Assembly (NCBI GenBank): GCA_019114645.1
Contig: DXFC01000003.1
Span: forward strand, 1-8,390
From: Candidatus Halomonas stercoripullorum
GTDB taxonomy: Bacteria; Pseudomonadota; Gammaproteobacteria; Pseudomonadales; Halomonadaceae
Direction of reading: 5' to 3'
Length of the DNA stretch: 8,390 bases
Each line of letters begins with the position of its first letter. Position 1 is the stretch's first letter. Below, in pieces: positions 1 to 5,854 of the stretch. The position numbers were made by a program, and so were the translations under genes. The notes below the pieces were generated by a model. It was not told the origin of the DNA and made no database searches. It was given only the letters and a program-made list of their open reading frames with translations.

Positions 1-222
1 AAGGCAGACAAGCCGGTAGAAACTGCCGAGTCACAACCGGAGCAGGCCACGCCGAAGGCAGCCAAGCTGGTAGAAACTGCCGAGTCACAACCGGAGCAGG
101 CCACGCCGAAGACAGACAAGCCGATGGAAGCTGCCGCTGAGTCACAACCGGAGCAGGCCACGCCGAAGGCAGCCAAGCCGGTGGAAACTACTGTTGAGCC
201 TCAGCTGGAACAGGCCGCACCC
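1..222 (+). repeat. In-frame tandem repeats, 54-57 bp, in the rne tail
   Basis: Four consecutive units lie at 1-54, 55-108, 109-165 and 166-222; a fifth, degenerate one starts at 223. The first two are 54 bp (18 codons) and differ at only two bases (gac/gcc and ccg/ctg). The third and fourth are 57 bp, with one extra codon after the Glu-(Thr/Ala)-Ala part. The peptide consensus is K-A-(D/A)-K-P-V-E-T-A-E-S-Q-P-E-Q-A-T-P. The array may extend upstream of the window. High identity at synonymous positions points to recent duplication by slippage or unequal recombination, with all length changes preserving the frame. Confidence 0.93.
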
Positions 223-399
223 AAGGCTGAACAACCAGTAGCAACTGCCGCTGAGCCAACTAGAGCACAAGCGGAACAGGAATCAGCAGGGAAATCATCA
301 CTCGAGCAGCCCGCGCCCCGACGTCGGCGTCGTGCCCATAACGACCCGCGCGAGATCCGCCGCCGCGAACAGGAAGCCCAGAAAGGCAACCAGAGCTAA
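1..399 (+). CDS. rne: Ribonuclease E, C-terminal tail (5' end outside window)
   Basis: The open frame enters at base 1 and ends with TAA at 397-399, giving 132 residues with no catalytic domain in view. RNase E starts decay of most mRNAs and processes rRNA and tRNA; its catalytic half is N-terminal, and its disordered C-terminal half binds RNA and degradosome partners. What is visible fits that tail: Ala/Glu/Pro/Lys/Gln-rich repeats, then a run of five arginines and an ending containing AHNDPREIRRRE, which resembles the ending I recall for pseudomonad RNase E (NDPRE followed by Arg-rich sequence). The position next to a convergent murB also matches the rne neighbourhood of pseudomonads. The ATG at 124 lies inside the repeats and is not a gene start, since the frame is open from base 1. 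The assignment rests on the last ~30 residues and on context. Another Ala/Pro-rich protein is possible but less likely. Confidence 0.8.
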   Translation, partial: KADKPVETAESQPEQATPKAAKLVETAESQPEQATPKTDKPMEAAAESQPEQATPKAAKPVETTVEPQLEQAAPKAEQPVATAAEPTRAQAEQESAGKSSLEQPAPRRRRRAHNDPREIRRREQEAQKGNQS

Positions 400-410
400 T
401 CCGGTCGCCT

Positions 411-454
411 CCAAGAAAACGGCCCGTCAGTGTCAACTGCGGGCCGTTCTTGTT
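411..454. terminator. Bidirectional intrinsic terminator between rne and murB
   Basis: A perfect 9-bp GC-rich stem pairs 418-426 with 440-448 (AACGGCCCG with CGGGCCGTT). Three further pairs (428-430 with 437-439) extend it beyond a one-base bulge, leaving a six-base loop. On the minus strand, the direction of murB, the stem runs into TTCTTGG, giving a short U-rich tract with the stem's final TT. On the plus strand, the direction of rne, it runs into CTTGTTG, which is weaker. The hairpin lies about 18 bases after the rne stop and 33 bases after the murB stop, as expected for a terminator shared by convergent genes. Confidence 0.8.
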
Positions 455-481
455 GATGACGGGTCCAGGTTTATAAGGGAC

Positions 482-1489
482 TTAGGCTAGTCGAGGCTCA
501 CGCTCCAGCACGACACCAAAACGATCTGCGACTATCGCTGCTACCTGCTCGGCAAAGGCGAGCAGCTCATCAGCGCTACCCCCGCCAAAGTGCACTAACA
601 CCAGAGCTTGACGCTCATGCACACCAAAATGGTCTTGCCGCCATCCTTTCAGCCCACACTGGTCGATCAACCACCCTGCTGCCAGCTTGACATGCCCATC
701 TTTGAGCGGGAAATACGGCATATCGGGCGACGTGGCTAGCAGCGCCTGCGCCTGCCCAGGTGGCACAACCGGATTCTTGAAGAAACTACCGGCATTGTGA
801 AGTATCGCAGGATCCGGCAGCTTTTCGCGACGAATCGAGCAAACAGCCTCGGCGATACTCAGCGGTGTGGGGTTGGCTGTGACGCGCTGTGCCAGATCAC
901 CGTAGGCCAAACGCGGCTGCGGCGTTCGAGAGAGCCGTAGTGTCAACCCGGTAATGACGACCCTGCCCTGCAACTCTCCCTTGAAAAGGCTGTCACGGTA
1001 ACCAAAGGCGCACTCCTCAGGAGTCAACGTAACCGGGCGTCCGGTGTCCAGAAACAGCACCTGCACCGCAGCCACGACATCGCACAATTCCACACCGTAA
1101 GCGCCAATATTCTGAATCGGTGCGGCCCCACAATGGCCCGGTATCAAGGCAAGATTTTCGACACCCCATAGACCACGCCGTGCCAGTGCCATGACCAGTG
1201 GATGCCATTCGACGCCGGCCCCCACATGTACCAGCGTTTGATTATCTTGAGACTCAAGCCACCAATAGCGCAGCGCCGGTTGAATGGCCAGCCCGGGCAA
1301 GCGCTCGGGCAGGATCAGGTTACTGCCCCCACCCAGCACGGTCAGGGGCCAATCGCGATCCTGCGCCAGGCTCAGCAAGTCTCGCAACTCGCCCAGGGTA
1401 GCCGGCGCCGCAAAGCGCTCTGCCCTGCATGGCAGACCCAGAGTGTTGGCCTGGGTCAGTTCCTGCTCAAGAAGGATGGTAGAGCTCAA
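482..1489 (-). CDS. murB: UDP-N-acetylenolpyruvoylglucosamine reductase MurB
   Basis: This cytoplasmic FAD enzyme uses NADPH to reduce UDP-GlcNAc-enolpyruvate to UDP-MurNAc, the second committed step of peptidoglycan precursor synthesis. The 335-residue protein is close to the E. coli length (342). FAD-binding VLGGGSNL is at 51-58, PIQNIGAYG at 124-132, YRDS at 164-167 (Arg165 matches E. coli Arg159), and GSFFKNP at 234-240 (Ser235 matches the catalytic Ser229). The C-terminal LERE (328-331) places Glu331 at E. coli Glu325, from my recollection of that sequence, so all three expected catalytic residues are present. The GWLIDQCGLKG block at 272-282 is E. coli-like. The start is TTG at 1489, overlapping the phosphatase TGA as TTGA; no in-frame ATG occurs before codon 100, far inside the FAD domain. 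The Shine-Dalgarno is poor (a GGGGG run about 11 bases upstream), suggesting translation depends on coupling. It is the last gene of the operon, followed by the terminator. Confidence 0.97.
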   Translation of the reverse strand: MSSTILLEQELTQANTLGLPCRAERFAAPATLGELRDLLSLAQDRDWPLTVLGGGSNLILPERLPGLAIQPALRYWWLESQDNQTLVHVGAGVEWHPLVMALARRGLWGVENLALIPGHCGAAPIQNIGAYGVELCDVVAAVQVLFLDTGRPVTLTPEECAFGYRDSLFKGELQGRVVITGLTLRLSRTPQPRLAYGDLAQRVTANPTPLSIAEAVCSIRREKLPDPAILHNAGSFFKNPVVPPGQAQALLATSPDMPYFPLKDGHVKLAAGWLIDQCGLKGWRQDHFGVHERQALVLVHFGGGSADELLAFAEQVAAIVADRFGVVLEREPRLA

Positions 1490-1965
1490 TCGCGCTGAGC
1501 CCCCAGCCGGCGCGCGATATCTTCAACGAGTCCCCGTGAGGCGGCTTCGACCAGATCCAACACCTCTTCGAATCCCTCCTCGCCACCATAGTAAGGGTCC
1601 GGTACTGGCCGGTCGGTATGGCCGGCAAAGTCGAGAAACAGCCCAATGTGGGCTTCACAACCAGCGGGGCACTGCTCATGCAACGCCGCCAAATTGGCGT
1701 GGTCCATGGCGAGGATGTAATCAAAGCGCTGGAAGTCCTCAGCTGCCAGTTGTCGCGCCCTTAACTCGCTCAGGTCAACACCGCGCCGCTGGGCAGCCGC
1801 TACAGTGCGAGGATCAGGCCCTTTTCCTATATGCCAATCTCCGGTCCCACAGGAGTCGATCTCAACAAGGTGAGCCAGCCCTGCTGACTCCAGCTCCCGA
1901 CGCAGCACACCTTCGGCGGTGGGTGAACGGCAGATGTTGCCAAGACAGACAAACAGGACGCGCAT
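1486..1965 (-). CDS. Low-molecular-weight protein tyrosine phosphatase
   Basis: A 159-residue cytoplasmic phosphatase of the usual LMW-PTP length. The P-loop is at the N-terminus as the family requires: C-L-G-N-I-C-R-S at 7-14, with nucleophile Cys7 and phosphate-binding Arg13. The general-acid loop PDPYYGG is at 122-128, with Asp123 as the proton donor. All catalytic residues are intact. The ATG at 1965 has AAGGAG at 1971-1976, five bases away, an excellent ribosome site; the gap to the kdsB stop is 21 bases. Family members dephosphorylate phosphotyrosine proteins, often bacterial tyrosine kinases controlling exopolysaccharide export, but no such kinase is in the window, so the substrate is unknown. 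It could equally belong to the arsenate-reductase-like branch of the fold, although the DPYYGG loop favours a true phosphatase. Its place between kdsB and murB is the pseudomonad arrangement. Confidence 0.95.
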   Translation of the reverse strand: MRVLFVCLGNICRSPTAEGVLRRELESAGLAHLVEIDSCGTGDWHIGKGPDPRTVAAAQRRGVDLSELRARQLAAEDFQRFDYILAMDHANLAALHEQCPAGCEAHIGLFLDFAGHTDRPVPDPYYGGEEGFEEVLDLVEAASRGLVEDIARRLGAQRD

Positions 1966-1986
1966 TTTTTCTCCTTAGTCAGCTAC

Positions 1987-2790
1987 TTATGTTCGGGGCT
2001 GTAACAATGCCCTGACACGCAACAAATCGTCGTAGGTATCAATACCGGCCGGATTAGGTTCGGCCGCCAGCGCTACCTGAATAGCATGCCCATGGTGCAA
2101 GGCCCGCAGCTGTTCAAGCTGTTCCCGCTGCTCCAGCATGGCTGGCTGCCATCCTACATATTCCGCCAGAAAGCTCACTCGATAGGCATAAAGCCCGATA
2201 TGTCGCAGCCAGGCATCAGTGGGCAGCTTTTCAGGGCACCGGGCAGGCGTCCCGCGCTCCCAGGCTGCACTGCTCCAGGCCTCTCGATCCCACGGCAGAG
2301 GGGCACGCGAAAAGTAGAGTGCACGCCCCGACAAGGCGCGCACCACCTTCACCACATTGGGGTTAAACAGCATCTCGATATCCGTGATCGGCTCGGCCAG
2401 GGTGGCAATCGAAGCCTCCGGATCATCATGCAGACGCTGGGCTACCTGGTCGATCAAGGACGGTGGAATCAGCGGCTCGTCGCCCTGGACATTGACCAGT
2501 ACCGTCTCATCGGCAAGCCCCAGCAGCTCGGCGACTTCGGCCAGGCGGTCAGTCCCCGATGGATGGTCGCTGCGGGTCATGACCACTTCGGCGCCGAATG
2601 GCAGCAGTGCATCGCGGATTCGCTCATCGTCGGTCGCCACGACCACGCGTTCAGCAGCACTCTCCTGCGCACGCTGCCAGACATGCACCACCATGGGCTG
2701 ACCCGCAATGTCGAGCAACGGCTTCCCCGGCAAGCGGGCAGAGCCATAACGGGCCGGAATAACCGCGACAAACCCCTGCCCTTGGGTCAT
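1987..2790 (-). CDS. kdsB: 3-deoxy-manno-octulosonate cytidylyltransferase KdsB
   Basis: KdsB joins CTP and Kdo to give CMP-Kdo, the activated sugar that Kdo transferase adds to lipid IVA in the LPS inner core; it is cytoplasmic. The 267-residue protein shows the nucleotide-binding start IPARYGSARLPGKPL (11-25), TDDERI (53-58), HPSGTDR (76-82), VQGDEPLI (101-108, with metal-binding Asp104), FSRAPLPWDR (160-169), HIGLYAYR (197-204), LEQREQLEQLR (219-229) and GIDTYDDL (249-256). It is about 20 residues longer than E. coli KdsB (248), and most of the excess seems to be a stretch around 170-195, rich in Trp, Ala and Pro, between the FSRAPLPWDR and HIGLYAYR motifs. The start is ATG at 2790, overlapping the upstream TGA as ATGA; GGAG at 2798-2801 sits seven bases upstream. 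Confidence 0.97.
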   Translation of the reverse strand: MTQGQGFVAVIPARYGSARLPGKPLLDIAGQPMVVHVWQRAQESAAERVVVATDDERIRDALLPFGAEVVMTRSDHPSGTDRLAEVAELLGLADETVLVNVQGDEPLIPPSLIDQVAQRLHDDPEASIATLAEPITDIEMLFNPNVVKVVRALSGRALYFSRAPLPWDREAWSSAAWERGTPARCPEKLPTDAWLRHIGLYAYRVSFLAEYVGWQPAMLEQREQLEQLRALHHGHAIQVALAAEPNPAGIDTYDDLLRVRALLQPRT

Positions 2791-2999
2791 CCCGCCTCTC
2801 CGCTACGCCCTGGTGAGGCCGGCAATTTCTCATCGACCTCCATTTGGCGTGCTTCTTCAGGCAGCATTACCGGAATATCATCGCGCACCGGATAGGCCAA
2901 GCCATCATAATGGCAGCGCAGTTCCAGTGCCTCACGATCATATTTGAGCTTACCCTTGCATAGCGGGCAGACCAGCATCGCCAGCAACTCCTTGTCCAT
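2787..2999 (-). CDS. ycaR: Trm112/UPF0434 family small zinc-finger-like protein (YcaR-like)
   Basis: A 70-residue protein beginning MDKELLAML, the standard opening of this family. CPLCKG at 11-16 gives Cys11 and Cys14, and Cys29 is a third candidate ligand. The YDGLAYPVRDDIPVML block at 31-46 is the family's conserved core (E. coli YcaR has the related LDNLAFPLRDGIPVLL). The last ~15 residues form a Gly/Ser/Pro tail beyond the usual ~60-residue length. In eukaryotes and archaea Trm112 activates and stabilises methyltransferases that modify translation components; the bacterial role is not settled, so I assign only the family. Two ATGs stand side by side (3002 and 2999). The second is preferred because GAGGTG at 3005-3010 lies five bases before it but only two before the first. 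The gene overlaps kdsB by four bases and stands between lpxK and kdsB, where E. coli also has ycaR. Confidence 0.92.
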   Translation of the reverse strand: MDKELLAMLVCPLCKGKLKYDREALELRCHYDGLAYPVRDDIPVMLPEEARQMEVDEKLPASPGRSGEAG

Positions 3000-3004
3000 C
3001 ATTC

Positions 3005-3010
3005 CACCTC
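3005..3010 (-). promoter_or_regulatory. Ribosome binding site deciding the ycaR start
   Basis: The minus strand reads GAGGTG, five bases before the ATG at 2999 and two before the adjacent ATG at 3002. The spacing favours the downstream ATG, giving the 70-residue product. Confidence 0.6.
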
Positions 3011-3021
3011 GTGTTATTGGG

Positions 3022-4056
3022 TCAGCTTTTGTCCACTGTGCCACTACCGGCAGCTTCTGCCAGCCGCGTTTCCAGCCAGGCCACGAATGCCGGCGGTGGC
3101 TCGGCTTCCACCTCCAGCACCCAGATGTTCTCATTGTGTAACGTGCTGCATTTTTCCGCATCCTTGGCTGTCATCACTACCGGCAGGTCATCATCAAAGG
3201 TCAAGTCCTGTGCAGTGAAGTGGTGGTGATCAGGAAAAGCGTGCGGTTCAAAGGTCACACCCAACTCACTTAAGGTGTCAAAAAAACGCTGCGGGTGGCC
3301 AATTCCCGCTATCGCATGCACCGGCCCGATGAAAGGCAGCGGCTGCAAGTCAGCCGTAATTCCCGTAGCCAGTCGCCGCCAGCGGCCCGGCACCAAGTGG
3401 AAAATCCAGGCCTTGTCAGGAGGACAAAAAGCCGGCTCGCCATTGATCAGCACTGCATCCACCGTTGCCAGCCGTGTCAGCGGTTCACGCAGCGGGCCCG
3501 CCGGCAAACAGCGTGCATTACCAAAGCCTCGGCGGCCATCCACCACCACCAACTCGATATCGCGCCCCAAGGCTAGATGCTGTAACCCATCATCGCTAAG
3601 CAGGATATCGCAGCCCTGCTCCACCAGCATTTGCGCTCCACGCGGGCGGTCCGGATCGACCACTACCGGAACTCCGGTCTGGCGCGCCAGCATACGCGGC
3701 TCATCCCCTGATTGGGCGACTGGAGACTCTGCCGTCACCCACAAGGGATAATGCTCACCCGCTGCCGGTTGCCCGACATAACCGCGTGAAACAATACCCG
3801 GGCGCCAGCCCTGTGCGGTCAAGTGACGAGCCAGCCAGGCCACCAGCGGCGATTTACCGGTACCGCCCAGCGTCACATTACCCACCACGATAACCGGCAC
3901 GCCGGCACGCCACACTTCGCGTTGGCCACTCCGGTAGGCATGTGCACGTCGCCGGATCACCCAACGATACAGCATTTCGAGTGGGCGTAGCGCAACAAGC
4001 CAGGGAGCTCCGGCATAAGCCGCCTGCAACCAGCGCTCTCCCAGCCTGTCACTCAT
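3022..4056 (-). CDS. lpxK: Tetraacyldisaccharide 4'-kinase LpxK
   Basis: LpxK transfers phosphate from ATP to the 4' position of the tetraacyldisaccharide 1-phosphate precursor to give lipid IVA, on the cytoplasmic face of the inner membrane. The 344-residue protein has the expected length. The N-terminal hydrophobic segment (about 15-35) is the usual membrane anchor. The Walker A variant G-N-V-T-L-G-G-T-G-K-S is at 60-70 and VSRGY at 89-93. The Walker-B-like DDGLQH is at 155-160, close to the family's DDGFQH, and FPDHHHF at 274-280 is the conserved substrate/metal histidine cluster. All key residues are present. The ATG at 4056 overlaps the msbA TGA as ATGA; a strong AGGAGG at 4067-4072 sits 10 bases away, slightly far. 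ycaR starts about 20 bases after the stop. Its pairing with msbA links completion of lipid A to its export. Confidence 0.97.
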   Translation of the reverse strand: MSDRLGERWLQAAYAGAPWLVALRPLEMLYRWVIRRRAHAYRSGQREVWRAGVPVIVVGNVTLGGTGKSPLVAWLARHLTAQGWRPGIVSRGYVGQPAAGEHYPLWVTAESPVAQSGDEPRMLARQTGVPVVVDPDRPRGAQMLVEQGCDILLSDDGLQHLALGRDIELVVVDGRRGFGNARCLPAGPLREPLTRLATVDAVLINGEPAFCPPDKAWIFHLVPGRWRRLATGITADLQPLPFIGPVHAIAGIGHPQRFFDTLSELGVTFEPHAFPDHHHFTAQDLTFDDDLPVVMTAKDAEKCSTLHNENIWVLEVEAEPPPAFVAWLETRLAEAAGSGTVDKS

Positions 4057-5810
4057 GAGGCAACATCCTCCTGGAACTGCAGGCGGTGCAGGGCAGCATA
4101 AGCCCCGTTGTGAGCCAGCAGCTCGGCATGACTGCCTTGCTCAACAATACGGCCTTGCTCCATGACCAGGATACGGTCGGCACGCTCAATGGTCGACAAG
4201 CGGTGGGCAATGACCAGGGTGGTACGCCCGCGACACACCTCCTCCAGAGCGCGCTGAATATAACGTTCTGACTCGGTATCCAGCGCCGAGGTCGCCTCAT
4301 CCAGGATCAACAGGGGTGCGTCCTTGAAAATCGCCCGCGCTATTGCCAGCCGCTGTCGCTGACCGCCGGAGAGCATGACGCCATTATCACCCACTATGGT
4401 GTCGTAGCCATCAGGCAACCGGTCAATGAATTCATGGGCATAGGCTGCCGTGGCCGCGGCTTTAATGCTGTCCCGTTCCGCCTCGGGTACTCCGTAGGCG
4501 ATATTATTTGCCACACTGGCATTGAACAGAGTGACCTGTTGCGATACCAGAGCGATCTGTTCACGCAGTGGCGACAAACGGTATTGGTCGATGGGCACAC
4601 CATCGATCAGCACTTCCCCCGCCGTGGGCCGATAGAAGCGCGGCAAAAGCCCGGTGAGTGTCGTTTTGCCACTACCTGAGCGCCCCACAATGGCCACCAT
4701 CTCACCCGGCTCAATCATCAGATCGATATGCTTGAGTACCTCGGGTTGATCCTCGGCATAGCGGAAGCTGACATTGCGCAATTGGATTCTGCCTTGCAGC
4801 CGTGCCGGCTCCCGCGTACCGCTATCCGGCTCGACGGGCTCCTGCAGCAAGCCAAACAATTCCCCGGCAGCGGCTATGCCCTTCTGGATTTCGCTGTTGA
4901 TTTCGGTTAGTTGACGTACCGGCTTGGCCATCAGCGAAGCCGCAGTAATAAAGGCGACGAACTCTCCCGGCGTCATGTTATCCAGCAATGCCGGTGACAT
5001 CGCCAGCCATACCAACAATGCCAACGACACGGCAATCAGCAGCTGAATCACCGGTGTACTGACGGCCTTGGTCAAGGCTTCTTTCATTTTTTGCTGGCGG
5101 TTATAGTCGCTGGCCCGGGCAAAACGCGCCTTCTCGTACTCTTCAGCCCCATGGGTGCGTACCACACGGTAACCGGTCAATGCCTCGGAGGCGACGTGGG
5201 TCACGTCTCCCATGGAATCCTGGATGCGTTGGGAAATACGCCGAAAGCGTTTGCTGGCATAGCTCACCACACCACCGATCAACGGTGTAACGGCCAGGAA
5301 CAGCAAGGTCAGCATCCAGTTGGTCCACAACAGATAAGAGAGCAAACCCAGCACAAACAGCCCTTCACGCAGCAGTATGGTAATGGCGTTGGTGGCGGCA
5401 CCGGTTACCTGCTCCACATGATAGGTGACCCGCGAGACGAGATGACCGCTGGAGTGGGAGTCGAAGAACCGGCCCGGCAGATGCAGCATGTGATTGAACA
5501 CATTACAGCGCAACGCATGCACCACGTTGCGCGCTACATTACTCATGAAGTAGGTACCCAGAAAAGTACCCAACCCTCTGGCGGCAAACATGAATACGAC
5601 AAACAGCGGCAGCAGCAGACGAAAAGCGGCATCAGGGCTCTGAATGCCATCGATGAGGCGCTTCATCATCTCTGCCAGCGCCGTGCTCGAAGCCGCATAG
5701 ATGGCGTAGCCCACAATCGCCACCAGGAAGGAAACCCAGTGGGGTTTGACGTAGCCCAACAGTTGTTTATAAAGGGCCCAGCCTGTGTCTCGGGACCGAA
5801 CTTGAGTCAC
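4053..5810 (-). CDS. msbA: Lipid A export ABC transporter MsbA (ATP-binding/permease)
   Basis: MsbA is a homodimeric inner-membrane flippase that moves core-lipid A from the inner to the outer leaflet using ATP. From the GTG at 5810 the product has 585 residues (E. coli: 582). Membrane segments lie near 26-45, 65-88, 142-162, 165-185, 254-271 and 284-298. The ATPase domain has Walker A GRSGSGKTT at 376-384 (Lys382), Q-loop Gln424, signature LSGGQ at 480-484, Walker B ending in Asp504-Glu505, and the switch His536, all intact. The RFFDSHSSGHLVSR and ASKRFRRIS blocks resemble E. coli MsbA more than drug exporters. The frame stays open to another GTG at 5858, which overlaps the comEC stop as GTGA and would give 601 residues. 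The 5810 start is preferred because GGAG sits five bases upstream and the N-terminus then matches the E. coli length, but 5858 cannot be excluded. lpxK overlaps its end by four bases. Confidence 0.95.
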   Translation of the reverse strand: MTQVRSRDTGWALYKQLLGYVKPHWVSFLVAIVGYAIYAASSTALAEMMKRLIDGIQSPDAAFRLLLPLFVVFMFAARGLGTFLGTYFMSNVARNVVHALRCNVFNHMLHLPGRFFDSHSSGHLVSRVTYHVEQVTGAATNAITILLREGLFVLGLLSYLLWTNWMLTLLFLAVTPLIGGVVSYASKRFRRISQRIQDSMGDVTHVASEALTGYRVVRTHGAEEYEKARFARASDYNRQQKMKEALTKAVSTPVIQLLIAVSLALLVWLAMSPALLDNMTPGEFVAFITAASLMAKPVRQLTEINSEIQKGIAAAGELFGLLQEPVEPDSGTREPARLQGRIQLRNVSFRYAEDQPEVLKHIDLMIEPGEMVAIVGRSGSGKTTLTGLLPRFYRPTAGEVLIDGVPIDQYRLSPLREQIALVSQQVTLFNASVANNIAYGVPEAERDSIKAAATAAYAHEFIDRLPDGYDTIVGDNGVMLSGGQRQRLAIARAIFKDAPLLILDEATSALDTESERYIQRALEEVCRGRTTLVIAHRLSTIERADRILVMEQGRIVEQGSHAELLAHNGAYAALHRLQFQEDVAS

Positions 5811-5815
5811 GGTGT

Positions 5816-5819
5816 CTCC
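5816..5819 (-). promoter_or_regulatory. Ribosome binding site supporting the inner msbA start
   Basis: The minus strand reads GCGGAGA, with GGAG five bases before the GTG at 5810. The competing GTG at 5858 has only a GGGG run about 14 bases upstream. This is the main evidence for the 585-residue MsbA. Confidence 0.55.
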
Positions 5820-5854
5820 GCTTGCAAGGATGTTGGCGACGCCATGCGTCGCGA

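Noticed and set aside
1..222. CRISPR-like or intergenic direct repeats
   Set aside because: The repeats are contiguous with no unique spacers, keep the reading frame and encode a regular peptide, so they are coding tandem repeats.
124..399. Short separate gene starting at ATG 124
   Set aside because: The frame is open from base 1 and the ATG falls inside a repeat unit, so it is an internal Met of the larger protein.
1284..2015. A 243-codon plus-strand open frame across the murB/phosphatase boundary
   Set aside because: It lies opposite two clearly real genes, its translation is Arg/Ser/Pro-rich without a recognisable domain, and long antisense frames are expected in GC-rich coding DNA.
2086..2895. 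A 269-codon plus-strand open frame opposite kdsB and ycaR
   Set aside because: It is antisense to intact KdsB motifs, with no recognisable domain.
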